DNA of 64,000 nucleotides, taken from contig OZ244806.1 of the NCBI GenBank assembly GCA_965220075.1, forward strand, positions 496,001 through 560,000, written 5' to 3'. Positions 1-8,891 of this stretch are shown piece by piece. Made by a program: the position numbers and the translations under genes. The stretch's first letter is position 1. Every line of letters begins with the position of its first letter. The notes below the pieces were generated by a model. It was not told where the DNA came from. It did not search any database and saw only the letters and a program-made list of their open reading frames with translations. Source of the DNA: G965220075 sp965220075 (lineage in GTDB: Bacteria; Chloroflexota; UBA11872).

Positions 1-34
1 GGTAAAACAACTTTAGTGCGGAGGAATGATCGAC

Positions 35-1645
35 GTGACTAGCTCCAGCCACTCAGAGCGCGCGCACGGCGTCGACGCCGTGGGCCTCTACAACACCGGC
101 AGGGTTTTCTGGAATCTCTCGGCAGCGGCCCTTTACGAAGAGGCGCAGCGCCGCGGTGAGGGTCAAGTGGCCGATCACGGCCCGTTAGTCGTGCGTACGG
201 TCCCTCACACCGGCCGTTCGCCCAAGGACAAGTTCGTAGTGCGGGACGCCGCCCGTGCCGACGAGATCTGGTGGGGCGCCAACAACCAGCCTCTCGAGCC
301 CGCGCATTTCGCGATGCTCTTAGAGCGCGTTCGTTCTTACGCGCAGCGCCGCGACCTGTTCGTGCAGGACTGCTACGCCGGCGCCGACCCGCGCTACCGT
401 CTGCCCATTCGGGTTATCAGCCAGTACGCCTGGCACGGCCTGTTCGCCCGCAGCCTGTTCCTGACTCCCGCGGAGCAGGATCTACCGGCCCACGCGCCGC
501 AGTTCACGGTCATCGACATGGCGGAGCTCCAGGCCGACCCCGCCCTGGACGGCACCAACTCCGAAGTCGCCATCGCGCTCGATTTCGCCCGCAAGCTCGT
601 GCTGATACTGGGCACGCGTTACGGCGGTGAGATCAAGAAGTCGATCTTTACGATCCTGAACTACATCTTGCCCTCGCGCGGCGTGCTGCCCATGCATTGC
701 TCGGCCAACGCCGGGCCGGACGGTGACGTGGCGCTGTTCTTCGGGCTCTCCGGCACGGGCAAGACCACCCTCTCCACCGATCCCACCCGGCCCCTGATCG
801 GCGACGACGAGCATGGCTGGACCGACGACGGCGTCTTCAACTTCGAGGGTGGCTGCTACGCCAAGACGATTCGTCTGTCCGCCGAGCACGAGCCCGAGAT
901 CTATCAAACGACCCGCCGCTTTGGCACCGTGCTCGAGAACGTGCCCATCGACGAGCGCACCCGCCGCATCGATCTCGACTCCGAGGAGATCACCGAGAAC
1001 ACTCGCGGCGCCTATCCCATCCGGCATCTGCAAAACGTGATAATCGAGGGCCGGGGCGGCCATCCGAGCAACGTGGTGTTCCTCACGGCCGACGCCTTCG
1101 GCGTGCTCCCCCCTATCGCCAGGCTTACGCCCGAGCAGGCCATGTATCACTTCCTGCTTGGATACACCGCGCGGGTAGCGGGCACCGAGCGCGGGGTCAC
1201 GGAGCCGCAGGCGACCTTCAGCGCCTGCTTTGGCGCGCCCTTCCTGCCGCTTCCGCCAGCCACTTACGCGTCCATGCTGGGCCGGCGCTTGTCCGAGCAC
1301 GCGGCTAAAGTGTGGCTGATCAACACCGGCTGGTCGGGCGGCCCGGCCACCGAGAGCGAGCGAATCAACTTGCCCCATACCCGTGCGATCGTGCGCGCCG
1401 CGCTCAGCGGCGCACTAGACGATGTCGAATATGAGACGGAGCCCGCCTTCGGACTGGCGCTGCCCACCGAGTGTCCCGGCGTACCGACCGAGATCCTCCG
1501 GCCGCGCGATCTGTGGGCCGATCCCTCCCGCTACGACGAGCACGCCGCGCGGCTCGCCGGACTCATGCACGAGGCATTCGCCACCTACGCGGCGGGAGTG
1601 GAGCCGGCCGTGCGCGACGCCGGCCCGCCCGTAACTCCCGCGTAA
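35..1645 (+). CDS. pckA: ATP-dependent phosphoenolpyruvate carboxykinase
   Basis: Cytosolic enzyme that turns oxaloacetate plus ATP into PEP, ADP and CO2, the entry to gluconeogenesis. The P-loop GLSGTGKTTLS lies at about residues 240-250, followed by the kinase-2 segment LIGDDEHGW and by FNFEGGCYAKTI, all typical of the ATP-type enzyme. The length of about 536 aa is normal for the family. Start choice: a GGAGG sits at 20-24. An ATG at 26 is only 1 nt after it and therefore too close, while the in-frame GTG at 35 is 10 nt after it and is preferred. It appears to be a single-gene unit; its promoter would lie off the left edge. Identification is very secure. Confidence 0.95.
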   Translation: MTSSSHSERAHGVDAVGLYNTGRVFWNLSAAALYEEAQRRGEGQVADHGPLVVRTVPHTGRSPKDKFVVRDAARADEIWWGANNQPLEPAHFAMLLERVRSYAQRRDLFVQDCYAGADPRYRLPIRVISQYAWHGLFARSLFLTPAEQDLPAHAPQFTVIDMAELQADPALDGTNSEVAIALDFARKLVLILGTRYGGEIKKSIFTILNYILPSRGVLPMHCSANAGPDGDVALFFGLSGTGKTTLSTDPTRPLIGDDEHGWTDDGVFNFEGGCYAKTIRLSAEHEPEIYQTTRRFGTVLENVPIDERTRRIDLDSEEITENTRGAYPIRHLQNVIIEGRGGHPSNVVFLTADAFGVLPPIARLTPEQAMYHFLLGYTARVAGTERGVTEPQATFSACFGAPFLPLPPATYASMLGRRLSEHAAKVWLINTGWSGGPATESERINLPHTRAIVRAALSGALDDVEYETEPAFGLALPTECPGVPTEILRPRDLWADPSRYDEHAARLAGLMHEAFATYAAGVEPAVRDAGPPVTPA

Positions 1646-1722
1646 AGAGACCTTTGCGTAACCTCTCCAGCGGAGGCGGGAGAGCGGGCCTTATCCCCTC
1701 TCCCTTGAAGAGACCTTTGCGT
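1645..1722. repeat. 15-bp direct repeat pair after pckA
   Basis: AAGAGACCTTTGCGT occurs at 1645-1659 and again at 1708-1722, 63 bp apart. Between the copies lies a CTCTCC/GGAGAG hairpin-like segment. The first copy overlaps the pckA stop codon. Function unknown; it looks like decayed intergenic repeat material. Confidence 0.7.
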
Positions 1723-1733
1723 CACCCCTCGTC

Positions 1734-1753
1734 ATTCCCGCGCACGCGGGAAT
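1734..1753. repeat. Short palindromic intergenic repeat (CGTCATTCCCG type)
   Basis: ATTCCCGCG at 1734-1742 and CGCGGGAAT at 1745-1753 form a 9-bp stem with a 2-nt gap. The preceding CGTC makes this resemble the widespread 'CGTCATTCCCG' class of short dispersed bacterial palindromes. A related CGTCAT-ended inverted repeat is found at 61924-61984. Confidence 0.65.
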
Positions 1754-1919
1754 CTAGGCCCCGCCCAACCTGGAGCCGCGCAGGGTTCTACCCGGACATC
1801 CTTAGCCTGACCGGGTTATGCAAACGTCTCCGGCTGGGAGAGGGGTTGGGGGTGTCTTCCCGCGGCCGACGTCTCTCTCAAACAAATGGACCGACTACGG
1901 CCCGTGCTTGTAGTCCGCG
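1754..1919. other. Intergenic stretch with no recognisable gene
   Basis: This stretch holds low-information sequence with fragments such as CTGGGAGAGGGG that look like further remnants of short intergenic repeats. No coding region, RNA or promoter can be supported on either strand. Confidence 0.5.
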
Positions 1920-2270
1920 TCAGTTCCGAATCAGCCGGACCTCAGCGTTCGCGTCAATCTCCGCCCAGATCCGATCCGCCGTCACCGCCGGCAGCCCGCG
2001 CCGCGCGGCTAGCTGGAGACAGGCGCGGTCGCCGAGTGACAGTCCCCGGCCGCGCGTGGCGCTGCGAATACTCGCCGCGGCGTAGGCCTGCTCTTCGTCG
2101 AAGGCGACGGTCTCCACGGCCATCAGCGCGATAGCTCGTCGGATATCCGCCAGGCTCGCGCCCAGGTCGGACAGCCGTGCGCCCACCTCGGCGATATTCA
2201 CCGCCGAGGCGAGCGCGTCGCCGCGATATCCGGCCACAACCTCGGCGCCGGGGAGACAGCATCGGGAGAA
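1920..2270 (-). pseudogene. Truncated VapC-type PIN-domain toxin remnant
   Basis: The minus-strand frame reads LPGAEVV, then SAVNIAEVGARL, then SLGDRACLQLAARRGLPAVTADRIWAEI, ending in a TGA at 1922-1920. These match the middle and C-terminal parts of a VapC PIN-domain RNase toxin, including the acidic residues of NIAEV, LGDRACL and TADRIW. The expected N-terminal strand carrying the first catalytic Asp (LDASALL-like) is missing: upstream of about 2270 the frame degenerates into non-family sequence. The first usual start codon in frame is a GTG at 2237, inside the domain. No AbrB-like antitoxin gene was found beside it. It is most likely a dead remnant of a toxin-antitoxin locus; a sequence error that hides the N-terminus is less likely. 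Confidence 0.7.
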
Positions 2271-2506
2271 TGAGCGGACGGGAGTTTGGTTCCAAGGCCC
2301 GCAACCACAAGATCAGCGCCGGACGCCCGCGCCACGGGTTGGAGCACAACTTGCCGCTCGTCATCGCTAAAGCGGCGATCGGCCTGCTGGAGGGCGGCGC
2401 GGATGGTCCTGAGGCAGGCCGCCGTTTGAGGTTGAGTCGGCGCTGCTAACATGGCGCCGCGCGCCGGTTCGCCGGCACGCACGCCATCCGAATCGGTCGC
2501 GGCTCC

Positions 2507-3361
2507 ATGGCAATCGAGATCAGACCGATATCCCCCGCCCTTGGCGTCGAGGTCCTCGGCGCCGACCTCTCACGGCCCGACGACGACGAGCAGTTCCACA
2601 CCATCCACCAGGCGCTGCTCGATCACAACGTCGTAGTCATCCGCGACCAGCAGATCCCCCCGGCCGACCACGTCGCTTTCAGCCGCCGCTTCGGCGCGCT
2701 CGAGCACCACGTCTTGCGCCAGTTCCTGCTGCCCGAGCATCCCGAAATCCTGCAGATCGGAAACAAGCGCGTCGATGGGAAGCCGGTGGGGCTGGAAGGC
2801 GCTGGCAGCGGGTGGCACACCGACCTCTCCTACATGCGAATTCCGTCGCTGGGGTCGCTGCTGCGCGCGATCGAGATCCCCCCCACCGGCGGCGACACGC
2901 TCTACGCCAATCTATATGCCGCCTACGACGCGCTCTCGCCGCAAATGAAGGCGCACGTAGGCGGACTGCGCGCCCGCCACGCATATGAAGATTTCGTCAA
3001 GCGATCGCGCGTGCCGTCCGCCGCGGCGCGGCCCACGCTGACGCCGCAGCAGGCGGCCGCGGTGCCGAGCGCGACGCATCCGCTCGTGCGTACGCACCCT
3101 GAAAGCGGCCGCAAGGCGCTCTATGTCAGCCCGGCGCTCACCGTCGGCATTGAGGGCATGGACGAAGCCGAGGGCCGGGCTTTCGTCCGGCAGCTCAGCG
3201 ACCATGCTACGCAGCCGGAGTTCGTGTACCGCCACCAGTGGCGGGCCAACGACGTGGTCTTCTGGGACAACCGCTGCACCATCCACCTCGCAACCCCGTT
3301 CGACCCGCGGTACACGCGCCACATGCACCGCACCACCGTTCGGGGCAACCAGCCAGCCTGA
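2507..3361 (+). CDS. TauD/TfdA-family Fe(II)/2-oxoglutarate dioxygenase
   Basis: Predicted non-heme iron dioxygenase that couples 2-oxoglutarate decarboxylation to hydroxylation of a small organic substrate (taurine and aryloxyalkanoates in characterised members). The iron triad is visible: H104 and D106 in GWHTDLSY and the distal H260 in NRCTIHLATPFD, with the 2-oxoglutarate-binding Arg in HRTTVRG near the end. The length of 284 aa is usual. No sulfonate ABC transporter is adjacent, so the substrate cannot be deduced. The ATG start at 2507 has only a weak ribosome binding site. The gene is isolated between a toxin remnant and a repeat-bearing spacer. Confidence 0.88.
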   Translation: MAIEIRPISPALGVEVLGADLSRPDDDEQFHTIHQALLDHNVVVIRDQQIPPADHVAFSRRFGALEHHVLRQFLLPEHPEILQIGNKRVDGKPVGLEGAGSGWHTDLSYMRIPSLGSLLRAIEIPPTGGDTLYANLYAAYDALSPQMKAHVGGLRARHAYEDFVKRSRVPSAAARPTLTPQQAAAVPSATHPLVRTHPESGRKALYVSPALTVGIEGMDEAEGRAFVRQLSDHATQPEFVYRHQWRANDVVFWDNRCTIHLATPFDPRYTRHMHRTTVRGNQPA

Positions 3362-3380
3362 CACGCGTGCCCTCTAAGGT

Positions 3381-3402
3381 AGGGGCGGTTCGCGAACCGC
3401 CC
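3381..3402. repeat. Dispersed 20-nt palindrome, copy 1
   Basis: GGGCGGTTCGCGAACCGCCC at 3383-3402 is a perfect palindrome. The 21-bp string beginning AGGGGCGG at 3381 recurs identically at 20693-20713, also between genes, so it is a dispersed repeat and not a site particular to one gene. It may also form a hairpin after the dioxygenase gene. Confidence 0.75.
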
Positions 3403-3667
3403 TCCGCCTGCCCGGCGGCCCGGGCTGCGCGCAGACTGGCACCCCTATCCCGAACAGGCGAGGCCTGAGTTCCCCGCCGGCCGCCTGGAGCAGGCCGCGC
3501 GCCGGAATAAGGGGAAGGTGTGGACCAAACGAGTCGAAGACGCTCGCCCCCCGCCGGTTGATACCGGCCCGCGGCTTGGACTAGCATCCCGCTGCTCGGA
3601 GCCGAAAAATACAGCCGGGGAGGATCGAGGGGCGGTCCTAAGGGGGCACTTCACCCGTCTCTTCCTC
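3403..3667. other. Spacer upstream of the LRR gene
   Basis: No gene is supported here. An upstream GTG at 3518 is in frame with the LRR gene but would put 50 non-signal-like residues ahead of the export signal, so it is not taken as the start. A possible promoter is listed separately. Confidence 0.5.
3558..3587 (+). promoter_or_regulatory. Possible sigma-70-like promoter of the LRR gene
   Basis: TTGATA at 3558-3563 (5 of 6 to TTGACA) and TAGCAT at 3582-3587 (4 of 6 to TATAAT) are separated by 18 nt. This predicts a transcript start near 3594, about 75 nt before the ATG at 3668. Confidence 0.35.
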
Positions 3668-5947
3668 ATGAGCGCTATGCCTCCGTCGTTAGCGGAGCGC
3701 TCTTTCCGTACGCCAGCCGCGCGTCTGCGGCGCGCGGCCAGGTACGCCCGCCAGGTGGTTGATCTCCGCCGAGCGACCGCCCTGGTCGGACTGGTGTTGC
3801 TGGCCGTGCTGGGGAGCGGCGCACCGCCGGCTGCCGCACAGACCTACTGCTCAGGGCAAGCCAGCGATGCGCTGACGCGGGACTGCGAGACGCTGATGGG
3901 CCTCAAAGCCGAGTTGGACCCCACCGGCGTGCTGAACTGGGCGGGCACTCTGCCCATATCGTCGTGGCACGGCGTGTCCGGCGACTCAGATTCGGGCGTC
4001 ACGGAGTTGAACCTGTCGAACGCAGGGCTCGCGGGGGGCGTTCCGGCCGCGCTGAGCGGTCTCAAGAACTTGCGGTACTTGTCGCTGCACGGGAATTTCT
4101 TGATCGGCCCCATCCCTCCGGACCTAGGCCGTCTCGCGAACCTGCGGTCGCTGGCGCTGGGCAACAACCAGTTGAGCGGCCTCATTCCCACCGAACTGGC
4201 CGACCTCATACTGTTGCGGTCCCTGAACCTGTGGGGCAACCAGTTGCGCGGCCCTATCCCTCCGGAATTAGGCCGTCTGACGAACCTGCGGTCGCTGGTG
4301 CTCTCCAACAACCAGTTGCGCGGCCCCATTCCCACCGAACTGGCTGACCTCACACGGCTGCAGTTCCTGTACCTCGGAGACAACCATTTGAGCGGCCCCA
4401 TCCCCCCGGCGCTGGGCCGTCTCTCGAACCTAGAAACACTGTCGCTGTGGAACACGGAGTTGGTGAGCGGCCCCATCCCCCCGGAACTGGGCCGTCTCTC
4501 GAAACTGAAGACACTGTCGCTGCCCAACAACCAGTTGAGCGGCCCCATCCCCCCAGAACTGGGCAACCTCACGCAGTTGCAGCACCTGGGGCTGTCGATC
4601 AACCAGTTGCGCGGCCCTATCCCTCCAGCGCTGGGCCGCCTTACGCAACTGACGGGGCTGTTCCTGTCCAGCAACCAGTTGAGCGGCCCCATTCCGACCG
4701 AACTAGCTGACCTCACGCAGTTGCTGCAACTGTTCCTGTCCAACAACCGGCTGAGCGGCCCCATCCCCGTCGAACTGGCTGACCTCGCGCAGTTGCGGGG
4801 CCTGGGTCTGGGCAGTAACCAGTTGAGCGGCCCTATCCCCCCGGCGCTGGGCAACCTCACGCAGTTACGGCAACTGGGGCTGAGCGAGAACGAGTTGAGC
4901 GGCCCGATCCCCACGGAGCTGGGCAACCTCACGCAGCTGCGGCGCCTGTACCTGTACAGCAACCAGTTGAACGGCCCCATCCCTCCGGCGCTGGGTAATC
5001 TCACGCAGTTGTGGCAACTATGGCTGGATAACAACCAGTTGATCGGCCCCGTCCCCCCGGAGTTGGGCGGTCTTACGCAACTCAGAGAGCTGTTCCTGGA
5101 CAAGAACCCTGGGGCCATTCCGGCCGCGTTGGGCAACTTGGCGCTGTTAAAGCAGCTGGGTCTTTCCTGCAACCAGTTGAGCGGACCGATTCCCCACCAG
5201 TTGGGCGCCATCGCCGCGCTGAGGCAGGTGTATCTGCAGGGCAACGAGATGCTGGCGCTGGGTCCCGACCAGCTCCCGGCCAACCTGACGCGCGAAGGGC
5301 GTACGGTTGTGCTGGGCGGCAGCTGCCGGCGAGACGCGCCGCCGTCTTCGCCGCCTAGGCGCACCTCGCTGGGAGTCATCGGCGCCACCAGCGCGGGCCG
5401 GGCCATTGAGTTGCCCGGGAACCGCCTGTTGATTCAACGCTACGACCAGCCGAGCGCCTCGTTCGAGCTTGCGATCGGCTCGAGTTCCTCAAACTGCAGG
5501 GACCTCGTCCTCGCCGGGGTCATCCGCGACGAGACCTTGGGGGCGACCTACACCGTCGTGCGGCGCGAGTTCGACGGTCGGATCGTGCGGCGCTGGGTAC
5601 CGCCCTACAGCCCGCTGATCCACCGGATCCCCTGGGAGATCGTGAACAGCCGGTACACCGTCCCCGTGGGGGTGGTCGCGGCCGTGCCCCTCGACGATCA
5701 ATGCTCCGCGTGGAACCAGTTGGTGCGTCGCTTCGACGGAGGCGACGATCGTGTCTTTGCCTACGAGGCGGACTTGAAGCAGTGGCGGCACGTGCCGGAC
5801 ATCGCCACGTTTCAGGCGCTGTTCTTCTACTGGTGCAACGTAACGGTGGCGGACGCCGAGTTCTTCGAGCGGATCCGCGAAGGGCCGCCCTATCCAGCCA
5901 GCCAGGTACCCGCCCGGGACGACTACCCCAACTGTCTGACAGGGTAG
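3668..5947 (+). CDS. Exported leucine-rich-repeat protein (plant receptor-type LRRs)
   Basis: From the ATG at 3668, a positively charged N-terminus leads into the hydrophobic run ALVGLVLLAVLG and an AAA-Q site, a good Sec signal peptide. After a short cap resembling plant LRR N-termini (LKAELDP, LNWAG) come 17 tandem repeats of about 24 residues with the plant-specific signature GPIPPELGxLTxLxxLxLxxNQLS. They run to roughly nucleotide 5260. A C-terminal region of about 200 aa with several cysteines (NCRDL, DDQCSAW, YWCNV, YPNCL) is not recognised. No membrane anchor or LPxTG is seen, so secretion is likely. Repeats 6 and 15 deviate by one residue. The role may be binding or adhesion, but no ligand can be named. 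The TIPxxLG style points to a horizontally spread family. Confidence 0.85.
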   Translation: MSAMPPSLAERSFRTPAARLRRAARYARQVVDLRRATALVGLVLLAVLGSGAPPAAAQTYCSGQASDALTRDCETLMGLKAELDPTGVLNWAGTLPISSWHGVSGDSDSGVTELNLSNAGLAGGVPAALSGLKNLRYLSLHGNFLIGPIPPDLGRLANLRSLALGNNQLSGLIPTELADLILLRSLNLWGNQLRGPIPPELGRLTNLRSLVLSNNQLRGPIPTELADLTRLQFLYLGDNHLSGPIPPALGRLSNLETLSLWNTELVSGPIPPELGRLSKLKTLSLPNNQLSGPIPPELGNLTQLQHLGLSINQLRGPIPPALGRLTQLTGLFLSSNQLSGPIPTELADLTQLLQLFLSNNRLSGPIPVELADLAQLRGLGLGSNQLSGPIPPALGNLTQLRQLGLSENELSGPIPTELGNLTQLRRLYLYSNQLNGPIPPALGNLTQLWQLWLDNNQLIGPVPPELGGLTQLRELFLDKNPGAIPAALGNLALLKQLGLSCNQLSGPIPHQLGAIAALRQVYLQGNEMLALGPDQLPANLTREGRTVVLGGSCRRDAPPSSPPRRTSLGVIGATSAGRAIELPGNRLLIQRYDQPSASFELAIGSSSSNCRDLVLAGVIRDETLGATYTVVRREFDGRIVRRWVPPYSPLIHRIPWEIVNSRYTVPVGVVAAVPLDDQCSAWNQLVRRFDGGDDRVFAYEADLKQWRHVPDIATFQALFFYWCNVTVADAEFFERIREGPPYPASQVPARDDYPNCLTG

Positions 5948-6091
5948 AGAGTCTCCGCCGCACGCAGGCCACGCGCCTTCACGGCGGTTTGACTGCGCGC
6001 AGACCCTCTACCTCACGCCGGGGACGCCCTGCGACAACGGGACTCGTGTACCTAAGCGCCTGCCTAAAGGAACCTGCTGCCTCGCGTGCGG

Positions 6092-8758
6092 CTATCCGCA
6101 GTCGCTATAGCCGCACGAGAGGCACTTCACGCAGCCTTCCGCGTAGGCCAGCTGGCTGCTGCCGCAGGACGGGCAGGCGCCGGCGAAGCCCTCCTGGCTG
6201 GCCGACGCGGTAACGAATCCCATCGTGCTGGCGGCCCGTCCTTTGGCGAGTGCGGGCGTTTGCTCGGGGGCTTCCGCCGGTTGCGCCGCGGGCCCGGACG
6301 GAGGGTCTCCGTTGGTGCTGACGCTGGGCGGCGCGTAGGTACCTTCGCCTTGCAGGTCCACCATCGGGACGAACCCGTCGTTCTCGACGTTGAGCCGCTG
6401 CGCGATCGCATGCGCCACGCCGTCCCCGCATGACAGCACGCGGCTGGGTCCGAAACCGGCCGGCCGGTGGCAGGTGATGCCGCGCAGCTGCTGGTGAACG
6501 GCCTCCTGCGGCACCCCTGAGCGCAGGGCCAGGGAGACCAGGCGTCCGATCGCCTCGGTCTGCGCCGCCGCGCAGCCCCCGGCCTTGCCCAGCGTGGCGA
6601 ACACCTCGAAAGGCTCGCCGGCCGCGTCGTCGTTCATAGTTACGAAAAGCGGACCGCAGCCCGTCCGAACGCGCGACGTAACGCCGGTGATGAGGTCCGG
6701 CCGATCGCGCTCGTGGACGGGCGCCACGGGCAGCGCCACCCGCTCATCCGCGGCGTCCTGCTTGACCGGCTCGCTCATTTGACCGTTGGCGCCCGCGACC
6801 ATCTCCCGGCCCGCGGCGGTGTGCCCGTTGCCGGACTCCGACGCGACCTCGTGCTGGCCGGGCGCTTCCTCGGTCTCGGCGTCAGCGCGGCGAGTCTCGT
6901 CGCCCGCCGCGCTGGTGGTCAGCACCTGCATGTCGCGGCTGCCGTCGCGATAGACCGTCACGCCCTTGCAGCCCAACTGGTACGCCAGCAAGTAACCCTG
7001 CTCCACCTGCTCGCGCGCGGCCTCGTGCGCGAAGTTGATCGTCTTGGAGACCGCGTTCTCCGTATGACGCTGGAAAGCCGCCTGCGCGCGGATGTGCCAC
7101 TCCGGCGTCACGTCGTGCGCCGTGACGAAGATGCGGCGCGCCCGCTCGGGTACTCGCTCCAGCGCGTCGCGCGCGGCGGGCGGCGTGTCCTCGCGCGGGA
7201 TCAGGCTGCCGTGGTTGGCCTCTATCGCGTCGATCAGCTCCTCGCTGAAGAAGCCGTGCTTGCGCGCGTAGGCTTCGAATATGGGGTTCACGTAGCGCAG
7301 CGAGGTGGCGGCGTTGTCATCGCCGTCGCGCATCACGTTCTTCCAGAAGATCAGCGCGAAGAGCGGCTCGATGCCGCTCGAGGCGTCCGCGATCATGCTG
7401 ATCGTCCCGGTCGGCGCGATGGTCGTGACGGTGGCGTTGCGGCGCGGCGTGTGGCCCAAGGAGTCCCAGTGCGAGCCTTCCCAGTTCGGGAAAGCGCCCC
7501 GCTCCGAGGCCAGCCGCTCCGAGGCCAACCGCGCCTCGTCGTTCACGAAGCGCATCACCTGCTCGGCCAGCTCTTCCGCCTCGGGCCTGTCGTAGGCGAT
7601 CTCCAGATCGAACAGGATGTCGGCCCAGCCCATGATTCCCAGGCCGATTCGACGGTTGCCGCGCTTGACGATCGCGTCGATCTCGTCCAGCGGGAAGCTG
7701 GACGCCTCCACCATGTCGTCCAGGAACCGGATGGACAGGTGCACGTCCCGCCGCAGCGCGTCCCAGTCGATGGCGCGGCGGTCGTCTCTGAGGTGGTAAT
7801 TCAGATTCAAGCTGCCCAGCACGCAGGCCTCATAGGGCAGCAGCGGCTGTTCGCCGCAGGGATTGGTGGTGTCCTGCACCGCCACTCGCGGCGTCGGGTT
7901 GGTGCGCTTGAGTCGGTCGAGGAAGATCAGCCCCGGCTCACCGTTGAGCCACGCCCCGTCGACCAGCTGCTTCCACACCTCGGAAGCCTGTAGCCGCCGC
8001 GGCTGATCGGTCGCCGGGTCCACGTGCACTTCACCGGTACGCGGATTGATCAGGTCGTAGCTCTCGCCGGTCTGCACCGCGCGCATGAACGCGTCGGTGA
8101 CGCCCACCGAGATGTTGAAGTTGGCGATCTTCCCATCCGCGGTCTTGCATCGGATGAAGTCGAGAATGTCGGGATGGTCGACGTTGAGGATGCCCATGTT
8201 GGCGCCGCGGCGCGTGCCGCCCTGCTTTATCTCGCCGCAGGAATAATCGATCATCGACATGAAGCTGACCGGTCCGCTGGCCACCCCGCCCGAGCTGCGC
8301 ACGAAGTCCCCGCGCGGCCGGATGTTCGAGAAGTTGAAGCCCGTGCCGCCGCCGCTCTGGTGGATCAGGGCCGCGTGCATGTCGGTGGTCTTGATGCTGC
8401 GCAGATCGTCTCCGATAGGCAGCACGAAGCAGGCCGCCAGCTGCGCGTAGCTGTTGGGCTTCCCCGCGTTCATGAGGCACGGGCTGTTCGGCACGAACCG
8501 CAGACCGCGCAGCAGGCCGTACATCTCGTCGACCAGGCGCGCGTAACCTTCGCCGCTAACCCAGCCGCGCGCCGCTTCCACCTCCACCACGCCTTCGACT
8601 ACGCGGCGGAAGAACTGGTTCTCATCCTCGACGGGGTGGTCGACCCGATCTTTTAGGAAGTAGCGCTTGCGCAGAACGGCGAGCGCGTTGTCCGATACCG
8701 TCGGCCATGATTTGCCGCTGCGGGCCTCTTCCTTGGGACTCTGCTGGCTGTCAGCCAC
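6092..8758 (-). CDS. nrdJ: Adenosylcobalamin-dependent (class II) ribonucleoside-diphosphate reductase
   Basis: Makes deoxyribonucleotides from ribonucleotides by B12 radical chemistry, independent of oxygen. In order: an N-terminal region with NSPCLMNAG, the reducible Cys in QLAACFVLP (about residue 110), SGGGTGFNFS, and the radical-site loop NPCGEQPLLPYE at about 299-310. The C-terminal part has GKAGGCAAAQTEAIGRL, a poorly conserved Pro/Glu linker and a zinc-ribbon tail CPSCG...CLSCGYSDCG with the terminal redox cysteines. Length 888 aa is normal for NrdJ. GTG start at 8758 with GGAGAG upstream. A CATAAT -10-like hexamer is at 8844-8839, just after the terminator of the upstream gene. Confidence 0.95.
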   Translation of the reverse strand: MADSQQSPKEEARSGKSWPTVSDNALAVLRKRYFLKDRVDHPVEDENQFFRRVVEGVVEVEAARGWVSGEGYARLVDEMYGLLRGLRFVPNSPCLMNAGKPNSYAQLAACFVLPIGDDLRSIKTTDMHAALIHQSGGGTGFNFSNIRPRGDFVRSSGGVASGPVSFMSMIDYSCGEIKQGGTRRGANMGILNVDHPDILDFIRCKTADGKIANFNISVGVTDAFMRAVQTGESYDLINPRTGEVHVDPATDQPRRLQASEVWKQLVDGAWLNGEPGLIFLDRLKRTNPTPRVAVQDTTNPCGEQPLLPYEACVLGSLNLNYHLRDDRRAIDWDALRRDVHLSIRFLDDMVEASSFPLDEIDAIVKRGNRRIGLGIMGWADILFDLEIAYDRPEAEELAEQVMRFVNDEARLASERLASERGAFPNWEGSHWDSLGHTPRRNATVTTIAPTGTISMIADASSGIEPLFALIFWKNVMRDGDDNAATSLRYVNPIFEAYARKHGFFSEELIDAIEANHGSLIPREDTPPAARDALERVPERARRIFVTAHDVTPEWHIRAQAAFQRHTENAVSKTINFAHEAAREQVEQGYLLAYQLGCKGVTVYRDGSRDMQVLTTSAAGDETRRADAETEEAPGQHEVASESGNGHTAAGREMVAGANGQMSEPVKQDAADERVALPVAPVHERDRPDLITGVTSRVRTGCGPLFVTMNDDAAGEPFEVFATLGKAGGCAAAQTEAIGRLVSLALRSGVPQEAVHQQLRGITCHRPAGFGPSRVLSCGDGVAHAIAQRLNVENDGFVPMVDLQGEGTYAPPSVSTNGDPPSGPAAQPAEAPEQTPALAKGRAASTMGFVTASASQEGFAGACPSCGSSQLAYAEGCVKCLSCGYSDCG

Positions 8759-8848
8759 GGCGGCGTCTCTCCATCCCTCTGAGCGGGGCGCAAGAACTGA
8801 CCTGCCGACCCTGCTCGACCATCCCCGGCCTCTCCTTGATTATGAGAC

Positions 8849-8883
8849 AAAAAAAGCGCCCCCGGCACTTGGCCGGGCGCGCT
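8849..8883 (-). terminator. Rho-independent terminator of the 113-aa gene
   Basis: On the minus strand a 12-bp stem with one mismatch (8872-8883 pairing with 8855-8866), loop CAAGT, is followed by a run of seven T. It lies 9 nt after the stop of the 113-aa gene and ahead of nrdJ, so most transcripts should end here and nrdJ probably has its own promoter. Confidence 0.85.
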
Positions 8884-8891
8884 TCTAGCGC

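Noticed and set aside
3844..5406. Long antisense reading frame opposite the LRR gene
   Set aside because: It mirrors the repeat array (periodic PSGGMGPLNWLL-type residues) and is a by-product of GC-rich repetitive coding on the other strand.
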